From Stagonosporopsis chrysanthemi (lineage: Eukaryota > Ascomycota > Dothideomycetes > Pleosporales > Didymellaceae): a stretch of DNA of 40,378 nt. The stretch is from positions 1 to 40,378 of the forward strand of contig JAFISE010000227.1 in NCBI GenBank assembly GCA_022560025.1. Direction: 5' to 3'. This document shows positions 9,399 to 19,641 of the stretch, piece after piece. Positions within the stretch are counted from its first letter, which is position 1; each line of letters opens with the position of its first letter. The position numbers and the translations under genes were made by a program. The notes beneath the pieces are model-generated. The model was not told where the DNA came from, did no database searches, and saw nothing but the letters and a program-made list of their open reading frames with translations.

Positions 9399-12300
9399 CT
9401 ACGCGCCGTTGAATATAAGAAGACTGCGAACGTTGACACGGGAGAATCCGCGTCTACAAAGCAGTTCTCGTCCACGATGTATCGGAAACTCGGCAACTAC
9501 CAACACGCTTATATCCTCGAAACCAACACCAGCTACCTTCAACGCCTCCAGGACAGCGCAAAGCGTTTCCCCCGTGGCCAGCGTATCGTCTACTACCACA
9601 ATTGAACCGTTCTTGGGTACAGCGCTTCCCTCGATCTCGATCCGCTTATGGATCGACTTGGTGGATACCAAAGACGAGACATGGGACTGAGACTTGACGG
9701 CAGAGAAACTAGGTGGGGGTAACTTTCCAGCTTCCCGTATGAGCATCAAGGGAATATTGAGGTGGAAAGATAAGGGAGATGCAAACACAATGCCGCCAAC
9801 CTCGCAACATGCTATCGCCGCGACTGTGCTCCAATTACCAGTGAAATGACTCTGCAAGAGAGATGCACACAATGCCAGGCCTCCTGGCTGTTGTGATATG
9901 CCGAGCACATGACGGAAAACGATGTTTTGACGTGGAAAGTCGGGTATTGGACGCACCATGTCAGCTAGTCGCAGTAGGTCTTCATGGACTAAGGGCAGCA
10001 GACTGTCTTCAAGAAAAGCCCCCAAGGCTTCATCTCCAGTCACCTCGTTGTTGAACAAGAGGCAAGGTCGGTGAGAGATGGATTCCAGACTCGGCTTCAT
10101 CGACTTGCTCATCTCGTCGCTTGGACGATCGCTCTTATCGACATGGCCATATTTGCGAGATTGCCGTCGTTCTGGAGTGGTGTGCACGTAAATCTCGACA
10201 AGCCTGCTGTTTGGTACCAAGTGCGAGAAAGTGGCAACGGGTGCTGTGTCTTGCATCCCTGTGATCAACAGCACACCCACATCTGCAGCTTCGTTCACCA
10301 CTCTCAAGAACTGCTCCTCCGGCAGCTGGGGCTCGTGCTGCACTCGATCGAGGAAGTATGCTGTCAAGCCTGTACGGTGCTGCTCCTTATAGGCGCGTTC
10401 AAAAAGCAGTCGATCAGCGTCAGCACCAGTAACTGCAGCATATTCCCGCTTGAAGGCTTCGCTTATACTCACAGCACGAGTTGTCAGAGAGCGTTTTGCG
10501 AACATCGAAACCCACACATTGGCGCAGTAGTCTTTTCCAACGCAGCTGTGGCCTGTGATGAGAAGTATAAGCCTCGGCCCCAGTGGGGCTTTCGGGAGTG
10601 GACAGGCATAAGCCAAGACGTTTGATGGGTCCAGCCTGGCTTTGAGTTGGACTAGCCGCTGCCGGTTGGCGCCGAAGGCTCTGTGAGCGAGGGGAACGTC
10701 CCTGGAGTCCGGCCCAAGGTCAGCGCTGTAGATTCCCTTGGATACGGGCAGCAAGTGTTGGACAACACTGTACACCCATGCTACGACAGCTCGTGCGACA
10801 TCAGTATCATCTTGCTCGCGAGGCCAAACACCGGTGATCACACAAGCAAAGTCCCATTCTCGACAGCCAAAAGCACTAGCATCGGCTGGAGTGTCGCCAA
10901 TCGCTCCCCCTCCATGCAGGAGGTGAAGGTAGCACAGCGGCGATGGGCGATCTTCGATAGCTTCCAACAACTGCTCAGCCACTTCTCGATCTCCGATGTT
11001 CTTTAAGAATAGGCAACGCTTGAACGATGACGTTTTGCCCCCGCCATGCCCACCGTGCATCTTGGAAATGTACATATCTGTCTCAAAAAGACCGACGCCG
11101 TCCACGATCTTGACGCTATCTTTTTTCACCCCTAGCACAGATGAAATAGTCGTGGCAAATGTATGTTTCGTAGGTGCGTGCCTTATTGCAGAGGAAACCA
11201 AGGTCACGCCAAGATGCAGTCGATTGTTGTCCCAGTACAGGTAGACATCTGCAGAATTGTTTCTGCTGAGCTTTTTGGCAACCTCTGTGTCGAAATCTCG
11301 GAGCTTATGCTGTGCTTCAGCATAACCACTTAGCGGCGCAATCCAATTCTGTATCAGGTACGTCGGTGCTGTGTGAGCCCTGAAGATGACGCTGACAACG
11401 ATACCGAAGTTCGTTCCTGCACCTTTCAGTGCCCATAAGATATCGGCTTCATTCTCCGGTCGGATGGATGCAGCCGGTTGATGTTCACTCGGTACATGCC
11501 CAATGCATAACACTTCACCGGAGTCGACGCTGATCATAACAGCACCCACGATAGCGTCGCAGGCCAGACCATGCATTCGAGCCAGATGGCCAATGCCGCC
11601 TTGTAGCCATAAGCCTGCCCCTACACTCGGGCGGGATCCCAAAGGCACTGTTATACCTGACGCTAAAGCCTTTCTGATGATATCTCCGGTTGTGCAGCCA
11701 GCGTCGGCGATGATGATAGTGTTGCAACCGATAGCGGCAGGTCCGTCTTCCTCTTCTGTGTTGTGTATGTATACCCCACTAAAAGCACCCATATCAACCG
11801 AGATGATGTTGTCCAAAACACAATGACCACTATGACCCCCACCAATAACGGTCAACCCAACTTTGTGCGTGAGTGCCCACAGGACGCATTCCTGGATTTG
11901 ACTAATTGTAGTCGGTCTGAAGACTGCTGCTGGGCGGTGCAACCGAGCCTCTCGATTCTTGATTTGTCTGACTTCCCGCACTATTGGCAACTGTGCTTTG
12001 GCTTGCGATAGGTCGTTTGCACACTGGGTAAAAGCCACCATAACATCAGGCGAACTGAACGATAGGTCTGCATGGCCTTTCTCCCGAATGCTGAGATCGC
12101 GGCACACCTGCCGCCATTCGGCCTGGACAAGTTTGTGCGCCTCTTCATCACACATCGTGAAACCCGCGATGAAGGGAGCGAAGTCGTCTAAAACTTGATT
12201 CTTAGATGCCACTCTGACGACCCCGGTAGAGAAGACAGCAGTCTGATGGCATATCAGGCCAGCCAAGTGGAGGCTTTCACCACGATGGAAGACCACTAGC

Positions 12301-12899
12301 AATCCGTCCCTCGTCCTGTTGAGCAGCTTCAGAGTCTGTGTGATAACATCTGCTTTTGATGGCATGCCATACATGCTGTGGCAAAAGAGAATCACATCGT
12401 ATCCTTGGTCATCGTCATACGTATTATGACTGTCCTTTTTGCAAGCATTTTGTAGTGGATCAAACGGGAGACGATGAACGATAGGTGGATATTCCAAGCA
12501 AGGGAACCGCGATGAAATCTTGTCACCGACCAAGAACCACGCTTCCAGGCTCTCCGCAAACACCTGGTTCGGCTCAAAAGCTTCATATCGTCGGAATCTT
12601 CTCCTCTGGTGATCGGGAAGACTTCCCAGCACACTCTTCGGGCCCGGTCCAATCTCAAGGACAGATATCCAGTCTCTTGAGTCCAGCAGTGACGCTAGTA
12701 GCCGAGTCACTTGCGGAAATATGAAATCTCGATAACCAGTCGAGCCCTGCACCAGTATGTCGAACCCAGTGCCGTATTGCTTATCAGACAATGCCTGCCT
12801 GGCAGATGTTGTCATCGAACTTATTCTTGACCGGAGAGCGCCTTTCAAATCCTGTAGGGTGAGCATTTTACCCACATTGGAACTAGTAGCATCGATCAT
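9399..12899 (-). CDS. Four-module fusion: methyltransferase, FAD oxidase, P-loop kinase, phosphoribosyltransferase
   Basis: A single intron-free frame of 1166 residues from the first ATG (12899); the frame is open up to 12989, so an extra N-terminal exon is possible. Module 1 (about 40-300) is a SAM-dependent methyltransferase, with motif I VLEIGPGP at about 80-87 and DVILFCHSMYGM at about 168. Module 2 (about 310-765) is a berberine-bridge-type FAD-linked oxidase: VIGGGHSGH at about 351-359 supplies the likely flavin-linking His, LWLQGGIGHLARMHG follows, and LDPSNVLAY (about 756-764) is the C-terminal signature. The Cys that makes the second flavin bond in bicovalent enzymes is Arg here (GSRPSVGAG). 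Module 3 (about 775-960) has a Walker A GHSCVGKD and FKREYAAVTG with LLFERAYKEQHR, as in animal-type phosphomevalonate kinases. Module 4 (about 980-1166) resembles adenine phosphoribosyltransferase: PIPDFPRQNIVF and the PRPP loop VVVDDTLATGET. No signal peptide, so probably cytosolic. Substrates are unknown; the set suggests methylation, oxidation, phosphorylation and ribosylation of one small molecule. Confidence 0.9.
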   Translation of the reverse strand: MIDATSSNVGKMLTLQDLKGALRSRISSMTTSARQALSDKQYGTGFDILVQGSTGYRDFIFPQVTRLLASLLDSRDWISVLEIGPGPKSVLGSLPDHQRRRFRRYEAFEPNQVFAESLEAWFLVGDKISSRFPCLEYPPIVHRLPFDPLQNACKKDSHNTYDDDQGYDVILFCHSMYGMPSKADVITQTLKLLNRTRDGLLVVFHRGESLHLAGLICHQTAVFSTGVVRVASKNQVLDDFAPFIAGFTMCDEEAHKLVQAEWRQVCRDLSIREKGHADLSFSSPDVMVAFTQCANDLSQAKAQLPIVREVRQIKNREARLHRPAAVFRPTTISQIQECVLWALTHKVGLTVIGGGHSGHCVLDNIISVDMGAFSGVYIHNTEEEDGPAAIGCNTIIIADAGCTTGDIIRKALASGITVPLGSRPSVGAGLWLQGGIGHLARMHGLACDAIVGAVMISVDSGEVLCIGHVPSEHQPAASIRPENEADILWALKGAGTNFGIVVSVIFRAHTAPTYLIQNWIAPLSGYAEAQHKLRDFDTEVAKKLSRNNSADVYLYWDNNRLHLGVTLVSSAIRHAPTKHTFATTISSVLGVKKDSVKIVDGVGLFETDMYISKMHGGHGGGKTSSFKRCLFLKNIGDREVAEQLLEAIEDRPSPLCYLHLLHGGGAIGDTPADASAFGCREWDFACVITGVWPREQDDTDVARAVVAWVYSVVQHLLPVSKGIYSADLGPDSRDVPLAHRAFGANRQRLVQLKARLDPSNVLAYACPLPKAPLGPRLILLITGHSCVGKDYCANVWVSMFAKRSLTTRAVSISEAFKREYAAVTGADADRLLFERAYKEQHRTGLTAYFLDRVQHEPQLPEEQFLRVVNEAADVGVLLITGMQDTAPVATFSHLVPNSRLVEIYVHTTPERRQSRKYGHVDKSDRPSDEMSKSMKPSLESISHRPCLLFNNEVTGDEALGAFLEDSLLPLVHEDLLRLADMVRPIPDFPRQNIVFRHVLGISQQPGGLALCASLLQSHFTGNWSTVAAIACCEVGGIVFASPLSFHLNIPLMLIREAGKLPPPSFSAVKSQSHVSSLVSTKSIHKRIEIEGSAVPKNGSIVVVDDTLATGETLCAVLEALKVAGVGFEDISVLVVAEFPIHRGRELLCRRGFSRVNVRSLLIFNGA

Positions 12900-14254
12900 C
12901 TTTAACCACAGCGTTCGTTGATTGTATTGTTGACCAGAGTTTGCTGAAGAAAAAGGAGCTAATGGCAGCGGGGCATACTTAAATACCACTGGTTCGGCAC
13001 AGAGGATTTGTCTGACCTAAGCGCTGTATAAGGTAGGATGTACAGGCGTTAGAATCCTGTGGTCACGTGTTACATCGCTTCCTAGACATCAAGTTGATCA
13101 GAGCAAGCGCGTTGAAACCATGCAGCTGATTTCCATTTGCTGCTTGTGACTGCATCTAACCCAATGCGATAACAAATCTGCCTACGAGCCTAGGTTACGC
13201 CCGTGCATAATATAAACACGCGATTGTAGGAGTTTCTGCATCAAAAGAGCGAACCCTTGCGAAATATTGTACAAGTTGTTATTCTTCGTAGCAGTAGCCT
13301 TCACAGGGCGCTACCCAAGCCTTGGCACTGGAGCTACTGCCTAATCTATGCACGTGATCGAAACCTTCCCGCCTTGCTGGGATCACCGGTCAAATCCTGT
13401 TACAAGCGTGGCGTGTCTCCATTGGCAGCCTCAACGAAGATCATCATACTTGAATACCCCTTCGAACAAGAGAGTGTCAAACAGCAATGTCGTGACTAGA
13501 AGTGGCTATTAACCATGCAGCCCAGTAGAGAATTTCCGAAGGATGCCAGCGCATTCTTCCGGTGAGACTGCGTACTTGGGAAATTACAATCTTCCTCCAG
13601 TCACGTATGCAGAGCCCCAGCACCCCGAATTATGGTTCAGTTTTCTCTCTACATATGTAAATGACGATCGTTCGGTACCCAGTGCAGTGATAGGCCACTC
13701 ATCGCTAAACTTGAAAGTGCATCTTACGTGTCGTGCAACCACTTTGGCGATGTGGCATGTGCGCATCAAGATGTAGGGTACGAAAAAGAGATTGATTAAA
13801 CACACACGGTGGAGATATGCGGACTGTGCACGGTCTCTATTGGTTGGTGGAACCTGATCAAGCCACAAATTCTTCTACGGAAGGTCCTCCTTCCTCGTTG
13901 CATTGCATGTGGTATCGCTGCAAATCCAAATCCCTGGGTAGTGTTACCTGCTGCTCGCCTCCGTCACGTTTATCATTACTGCAACACCGAAACAACATCC
14001 TGCTTTAGGGTGAAGATACACCGATAAGCGTTTTAATGCAAGGTGTCGACAAATATAGATGTATTGCGTCTGCATACTACCGATCAGTATCTTGGCCAGC
14101 AGTGTCCATGTTTTCGATGGCTTAGGTCCTCGTCAGTTGAACAAACTGTCTATGAGCATATTTGTTCCCCAATCTTCCGTTCAATCATCCTATCTGGCAA
14201 CCTCGCTCAACCCACTCTAATTTTTCAGATCGCCTACAATTCTCCTCGCCCAGA
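12900..14254. other. Intergenic, no gene seen
   Basis: About 1.35 kb. The first 150 bp upstream of the fusion gene include a possible splice acceptor (CTTAG near 13017-13021), hinting at a small 5' exon. The rest has only short frames (up to 96 codons) without family resemblance. Confidence 0.5.
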
Positions 14255-15101
14255 ATGGTCGTCAAACCATTCGAAAGTCGTGTTCTTGATGATCTCTGCT
14301 CGAAAGAACAACTGTATCTTCTGGACTCAGTAGATCGCCTCCGCTCCCACGGCATTGATCACTATGTTTCCCTACCACAAATCATCGTTTGTGTTCCGAA
14401 GCCTTAGATTGCATGCAAACCTACTACAAGGTACGTTTTTGAGAGAACCGTCAATGAAAGCCTTCAGTCAGATATCTCATACTAACATTCCATGTTCGCA
14501 AGGTCGCGTTCAAGCGCTTCGTGGACGATATTGCTGTACAGGCTGTTGAAACCAGTCTCATCGCCAAATTGGGCGATATTCTTTCCCCGATCAGAATCTC
14601 AAACCTTACCGTCGATGTGGTAACCAGTGTGGCAGGCGAATCTGGTGAAAGTCGTGCAAAGCGCAAGCAGTTGACCAACCAGCTTGATGTACTCATGCAA
14701 GGCTTAGAAACCTGCAAGAAGTTTGTGACGGGTACCTCGCAGAGTAAGTCACCCTGTCTGGTATGAGAATGCACTAGTCCACAGTGGACACTAATGCACG
14801 GCTATTTATAGTGGTTCCATCAGCCAAATCATCTTCTCCAGAGCTGTCGCCTCTCTTCTCCGACGATGGATCATGCGAACTCACCCAGAACAAGATTCTG
14901 GAGAACGACGGCCCGATTCTGAGCGCTGATTGCGATGACTCGCCTTTTCAGGTAGATGTCGAACCATATACGGAGATAGTCGAAGCACCGATGGAAGAGT
15001 ATCCTATTGTTGAACCTGTTGCTGAGCCAGTAGACGATGACTGGGGGTTTTCGGCAGCGTCAAAGAAGAAGAAGAAGACGAAAGGCTCATCGGCTTGGTA
15101 A
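14255..15101 (+). pseudogene. Dynamin-family GTPase relic lacking its GTPase domain
   Basis: The 5' part encodes the start of a fungal dynamin-like protein: LLDSVDRLRSHGIDHYVSLP then QIIVC, the strand that normally runs straight into the P-loop GDQSSGKS. The P-loop, G domain and stalk are missing. At about 14391-14398 the sequence jumps to EALDCMQTYYK, the start of the GTPase effector domain, which continues as FKRFVDDIAVQAVE across a 72-nt intron (14431-14502, with CTAAC branch) and on to GESGESRAKRKQLTNQLDVL. A second intron (14744-14811) leads to an acidic tail ending DDDWGFSAASKKKKK. The deletion junction changes frame, so translation stops at 14405-14407 after about 50 residues. In intact relatives this gene would encode a membrane-remodelling or defence-type dynamin of roughly 700-800 residues. 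The two good introns show it was a real gene until recently. Confidence 0.8.
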
Positions 15102-15911
15102 CTCGCCTTTTGCTTGATCAAGCTTACATTTTGCTGAATTAGAGCTTGTATGATAATGACGTGTTAATGCATGACGCAGCTGATGAATAAGTGTTACGGC
15201 TATCTAATGATGATTCCCGGATCATTTCGTATCCTCGACAGGGATGGGTTGCCGCTTATGATCTCCTTATGATTGGCCCAGGTCGTGCTCTGAGCTAAAA
15301 CCTGATTCGAGGAAGGTGTTGGTAGCGGGCGTCTGAACAGTTGTTATCAAGCTTTTGCGAACCAATTTCGATCTCTCCATTGTGTGTCTGATGCCTCCTA
15401 GGACATTGAGACTACTTGCCTTTGACGGCCTGTCGCGCCAGCTCTAGGCTCTAGTCAATCGTCATGAGAACGGCTGGTCTTCTTCTCGACATTACGCTTT
15501 TGGCTGTCCAGCTCACCAATACTGAAATTCATTGCGTAGTACTAAAACTAAGGGACCATTACGTCCAGCTAGGGAGGTAACACAAGGGTGTCTGGTTTTC
15601 TGACTAACCTCGGTTTTACAATACAGAACATATTGTCTTTATTTCGCGGGGTAAGGCACGTTAATATACTTTGCAAGTCTGCGATTTTCATGCAAAAGGC
15701 ACAAAGCAATGCACTTGATCTCTCTGTAGATACTATGGCTAATGCTCGCACGGTCCTTCAAACGTAAAGTGTTGGTTTCATTCGTTTTTATTAAGTGCTG
15801 TGTGTCGTCTACTAATACCTCATAAGCGAACTATCGATCCTGGTCATGTGCATACAATCTGTCATTGAACGATCTGGCATACTTTTGGATAGACCTGGAG
15901 GGATTCTCTAT
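15102..15911. other. Intergenic, no gene seen
   Basis: About 800 bp without a supportable frame; the longest (about 60 codons, minus strand near 15569-15751) has no recognisable features. Confidence 0.5.
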
Positions 15912-16057
15912 TGTAACGGTGTAGAGAGAGAGGAGGACTGCGCTTGTGTTACTTGCTAGCTAGGGAGCGTCAATATATACATGCTCTGAGACGTGCTAGT
16001 CCAGGAGAGTCACAGGAGTGACGATCAAGGCCTGTAGGGCCGACTTGCACCGCAACA
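15912..16057 (+). repeat. Solo LTR of a second family
   Basis: A 146-bp element starting TGTAACGGTG and ending CACCGCAACA, flanked by the 5-bp direct duplication TCTAT (15907-15911 and 16058-16062). TG...CA ends and a 5-bp duplication identify an LTR. The sequence is unrelated to the 184-bp LTR family except for the TGTAAC start. It lies 81 bp beyond the stop codon of the 3CxxC gene, so it may supply or disturb that gene's 3' end. Confidence 0.75.
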
Positions 16058-16138
16058 TCTATCTATTAGCTTTAGTCCAAAACTGTTTAAGGAAGACTTG
16101 ACTTACCAATGTGCAAATGTCGGATTGAAACGAGCTTT

Positions 16139-16636
16139 TCAATAATTCCGCCAACCTTTAGCCTCTTGGCAAATTCCCCGTTTGCATCCTTCGCAAAGAT
16201 GGGTTTTGTGTGGTGGCATCTTCTTCTTTACGTAGACTGGTTGCTCCAGCACCACACCTGCCCACTTCAGAAGTCTGTACTGGACTCGGCTGACGTATGC
16301 TACCTTGTCAATTGTAAGCTTACCCAACCAGTCGCACTCCTTACAGCGCTGCATGAACACTGCAGCGTTGTAGCTTCCATCTTGATAGCGTCTTATCAAG
16401 ATTGCCACCTTACCACTCCCCCAGCCGCGAGTCGAACAGGTAGGGTTGAAGCAGCGGAACTGACCCGTAACGAAAGTTGAATACTCTTTGTCAACACGTT
16501 CAACGATATTGTCCTCGTGGAATTTTGGAGCTGTGATGTACTCGGAGACCGCTTCTAGGACGTTTTGATGAAGCGATGGATACATGCGAGATGGCTTTGT
16601 TGCTGGCTTCGGCTGCGTGCCTTTCTTCTTGCTCAT
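16139..16636 (-). CDS. 3CxxC-type zinc-finger protein
   Basis: A 165-residue single-exon frame; the ATG at 16636 begins MSKKKGTQPK. The zinc-binding region matches the 3CxxC family (zf-3CxxC, also found in animal receptor-transporting proteins). It shows CFNPTC at about 62-67, WGSGKVAI, QRCKECDW (Cys 98 and 101), then HLCEGCKRGIC (Cys 148, 151, 156). These pairs are spaced as in the family, so the zinc site looks intact. Residues 1-20 are basic. There is no signal peptide. The cellular role of fungal members is not established; they are often found in several copies in accessory regions. The gene is complete, and the solo LTR at 15912-16057 is close behind its stop codon. Confidence 0.85.
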   Translation of the reverse strand: MSKKKGTQPKPATKPSRMYPSLHQNVLEAVSEYITAPKFHEDNIVERVDKEYSTFVTGQFRCFNPTCSTRGWGSGKVAILIRRYQDGSYNAAVFMQRCKECDWLGKLTIDKVAYVSRVQYRLLKWAGVVLEQPVYVKKKMPPHKTHLCEGCKRGICQEAKGWRNY

Positions 16637-17725
16637 GTTGGACACCGTACTGCGAGGACAATTTATTGCCAAATAACACAAGGCAGCAGAAGCTTATAAA
16701 ATTGAGGTACTGTATGTTGGTTTCTTTATTGTATGCTCCGATAGCGAACACTTTATATGATGAATCCAAGCAGGTGTTTCGTAACTTGGCTGCCAAATAT
16801 GTATACCCCTCTTCCTGTGTCACTAGTCACTGCTTATCATACGCGCCGATCTTGACTCCCTTGTATCTGACAAGAAGGAGTAACATCCCTGGTTTTGCCA
16901 GAAGATCCGCTAAAATATCACTCTCTGGTCGTGGTAGTCGTACTATCACGCTCTTCTGGCATGCGTGATCAAGCATGCCAGCTGAATTTCAGGCCGGTCA
17001 TTGATTGACTGCTGGTATCTGGAGTATGATTCGATCGGTAACGTGCTGTCATAACGCGAGCGAACATCTTGCAAGAAGATCTTGGTTTTGATCATATCGC
17101 AACGGCCTCGCTTTCGATCTTCGCACGAAAGTAACAGTTGGTTGGAGTACCTATCACCCAACAACAGCGAGTGGCCACGGGAAAATTTCTAGCGGTCCAA
17201 CATGGGTAACACACACGCGCAGCGCACTGCGACAGAGCGTAAGGCCGCTCAGCGTGTAGCTGAGGAGCCATCCTTGGTCTTATCGAGCAAAATGCAAACG
17301 TTGGAACCCTCGAGTGTCAAGTTTTAGCATGGAGTACCGGGGCTCTCCTATTGATGGGCTGCTGTGCAAGTGAAGCTGAAGGGAGCGGCCGCTCGCGACT
17401 GTGCGAAGAATTGCTTGCGACCGACCCCGCATTTCTGGACAAAACCTGCTGCACACAGGCGTCCAGCTTCACGACACTCCACAGCACCACCTTCATAACA
17501 CTTGCAACTTACCATCTCGCAGCGTGATACGCAACCCGCTACCACCTCAGACGCACGTGCATCTTTGAGCCAGCGCTTGGCATTGTCCCCACTTTTGCCT
17601 CAGGCAACCGTCGCGGCAGCCAATCGATCTTCCAAAGCAGCAGAGGATAGGACTTTCACTTTGGCAGCGTGTTACGCTACGAACTTCCTTGAAGTCCCGC
17701 CCGCATCACCTTTCATTCTGCCAAT
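16637..17725. other. Intergenic, no gene seen
   Basis: About 1.1 kb. It should contain the promoter of the 3CxxC gene on its left. To the right the sequence becomes C-rich toward the small gene at 17726. No frame is convincing. Confidence 0.5.
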
Positions 17726-18058
17726 ATGCCTTCGCAACAACCCAACCCCATTTCATACCCGCACAGGTCGGCTTGCTCTGGTCGATCGCAGGAGCACCAT
17801 CCTGGCACGCCTTCGAGCCCAAGTGAGCGCCGGTACGAGATTGAGCTATCGCCCGTCCTTGAGTTCATCCGCAAGCACTTCCAGACGTACAACTCCGACA
17901 AGCCCTACGCCCAAGAAGACTTTGTTGCCTTCATCTCGGCGTCTGCGGAGCAGGAGCTACAGCAAGAGATCAGGAAGAGCTCTGAACTCTCCACTTTTTT
18001 AACCGGCGATTGCATTACCGGTGGCATCCGCCAGAAGGAAAGCAAGAGAGAGGGCTAA
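17726..18058 (+). CDS. Small hypothetical protein, 110 residues
   Basis: ATG in a favourable A-rich context (CCAATATGCC). The N-terminal 45 residues are Pro/Ser-rich and disordered-looking; residues about 48-95 are predicted-helix-like and acidic (YEIELSPVLEFIRKHF, EDFVAFISASAEQELQQE). No signal peptide or membrane segment. The frame ends in a charged tail and TAA. The abrupt change after LSTFLTGDC could mean this is the N-terminal part of a longer, truncated gene. No family is recognised. Confidence 0.4.
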   Translation: MPSQQPNPISYPHRSACSGRSQEHHPGTPSSPSERRYEIELSPVLEFIRKHFQTYNSDKPYAQEDFVAFISASAEQELQQEIRKSSELSTFLTGDCITGGIRQKESKREG

Positions 18059-18150
18059 AACGGACACCTACAAGGATCCCAGCAGTGCGGAGTCCAACGA
18101 GTAAGGTTCCCTCTCCGTGACCTCGCCCACGTTGACTGCGAACTCCTTTC

Positions 18151-18204
18151 ACGACCTATTCCTCTCACGACTTATTCGCTCTACGACCCATTCACTCTAC
18201 GACG
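18151..18204 (+). repeat. 16-bp tandem repeat, about 3.4 units
   Basis: Units ACGACCTATTCCTCTC, ACGACTTATTCGCTCT and ACGACCCATTCACTCT follow head to tail, then a partial ACGACG. They lie in the presumed 3' region of the small gene at 17726-18058. Confidence 0.8.
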
Positions 18205-19175
18205 TTCCAGAAAACAAGGATTGAAACAGGACCACGCGCACTCGGGAGCGATCAGCTACCCGTTCTTTATCCTCGCCAGCTTCTTTCTTCCTCACACACT
18301 CTGGAGAGGTCGGCACACCGCATCCAGGAGATACCTTGTGGTGCTGAGCGTTGATGATACTCGTCCTGCATCAGAATTTGTAGCCTTACTGTGATATGCA
18401 GCAAGGCTTTGGTGTTGGGTGATCTGGCATAGAGTTGTTCCAGCATACATGGCAATCTGCAACGGCGTTTGGTGCATAGCTCGATGTCCAATACTCCTCC
18501 TTAGCGTCTGTCTCACTAACTGAATAATGAATACCCTCAATCTCAATCGTGGCTTCTTCAAAACCTGTTTGTTTATGATTAACACTCAAGCTCCACCCGC
18601 CTTACAACATACATCTCGAATTTGCCAATCCTCACTTGTTGGGACACCCGTACTGCCAGTGTACATGTCGAGGTCATCCAAAGTACAACCCCGCGCTATC
18701 AGTCATGCTCACTACGGCGGGGTTTAGGTGCAGGAAGGCGGACGCTGACGAGGCTGGTAGAGATCTACCAAAACTCTTTTGTCACAAGATACATTTCGGG
18801 CAACGATTGTATATGGTAAGTAGGTACATGCAGTGCAGCTGTCTGCTGTACGATTGCGTGAAGCACGCTAGTCAAGCAGCAACACATCTTGGGAACAGAG
18901 ACTTGGAGGCTCCATTGACAAACAACGACATCATTTCCCACACTTCTTGCTGTGGGACGTTTCCTCCTGTGTGACCCTTGTTGCCACCAGCTCCTCGTTG
19001 GTATCAAGTTTTGAGATCGCTTGTAAGTGCGTACGAAGCCCATACGTGCCTACTCTCTCTCTTCTCTTAGTCGAGATCAGTGCGGGTACTCGTGCTGGCG
19101 AGGGGTCTAGGCCTCCTTTGCCTCGGCGTCGCCTGCAGCCCCAACCGCATCGGGACCGGTCATCGCCCTGCCTGC
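18205..19175. other. No confident gene; possible ankyrin scrap
   Basis: On the minus strand around 18380-18520 a frame reads HQTPLQIAMYAG, which resembles one ankyrin helix, next to IEGIHYSVSETDAK in an adjacent frame. This could be a frameshifted remnant but is too short to call. Confidence 0.35.
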
Positions 19176-19641
19176 TCAGCGATTAGCTGTAAGAACACAT
19201 CGAGGGACGCTCCGCTTACCATCCTTTATCCCCTTGATATCTGGCTGTGTCGGGGTGTTGGCGCATGTTGAGGGCGAGACACCTCTTTTAGTGGCATCCT
19301 CGTTGACCTGCTTCGAAGAGCGGTTCATTGATAAAATCTCGTTACTCTTGTCAAGAGTTCCCGTCATCACATCACCGCCACGGCTTGTTGAAGTTGCTGC
19401 GCTGCTGTTGGCAGTTCCGGGAAGATCGTCCTCCAGCGTGCCGAATTTCTTGACCGTGCGCGCGAGTTGAGTGAACTTCTCGTAGTTGACCTGGGCCTGT
19501 TAGTACCGCGCGCTCAAACGTGGGGTAAAGGTATATATGTACAGATGGAAGATTCGACTCACATGAGCGAAGAGCCCACACCAACGAGGAGATATCGTTG
19601 TCACTAAACGCGCGAGCCGAGGGTGTGGCGGCTTGGGACAT
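19176..19641 (-). pseudogene. Small two-exon gene with a 1-nt frame mismatch
   Basis: The first exon (19641-19563) encodes MSQAATPSARAFSDNDISSL and stops at a good donor (GTGAGT, 19562). The second coding block (19496-19176) begins AQVNYEKFTQLARTVKKFG after GTACTAACAG, a textbook branch and acceptor, and runs 106 codons to a stop. The pattern of an acidic, aromatic start followed by V-N-Y-E-K-F-T-Q-L-A resembles small fungal proteins of unknown function with a short DNA-binding-like helical motif. Splicing at the obvious sites puts the two exons one base out of phase. Either one base has been gained or lost, or the true splice differs. Confidence 0.45.

Noticed and set aside
18267..18589. Minus-strand ankyrin-like fragment
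   Set aside because: Only one helix resembles the repeat and it needs a frameshift.
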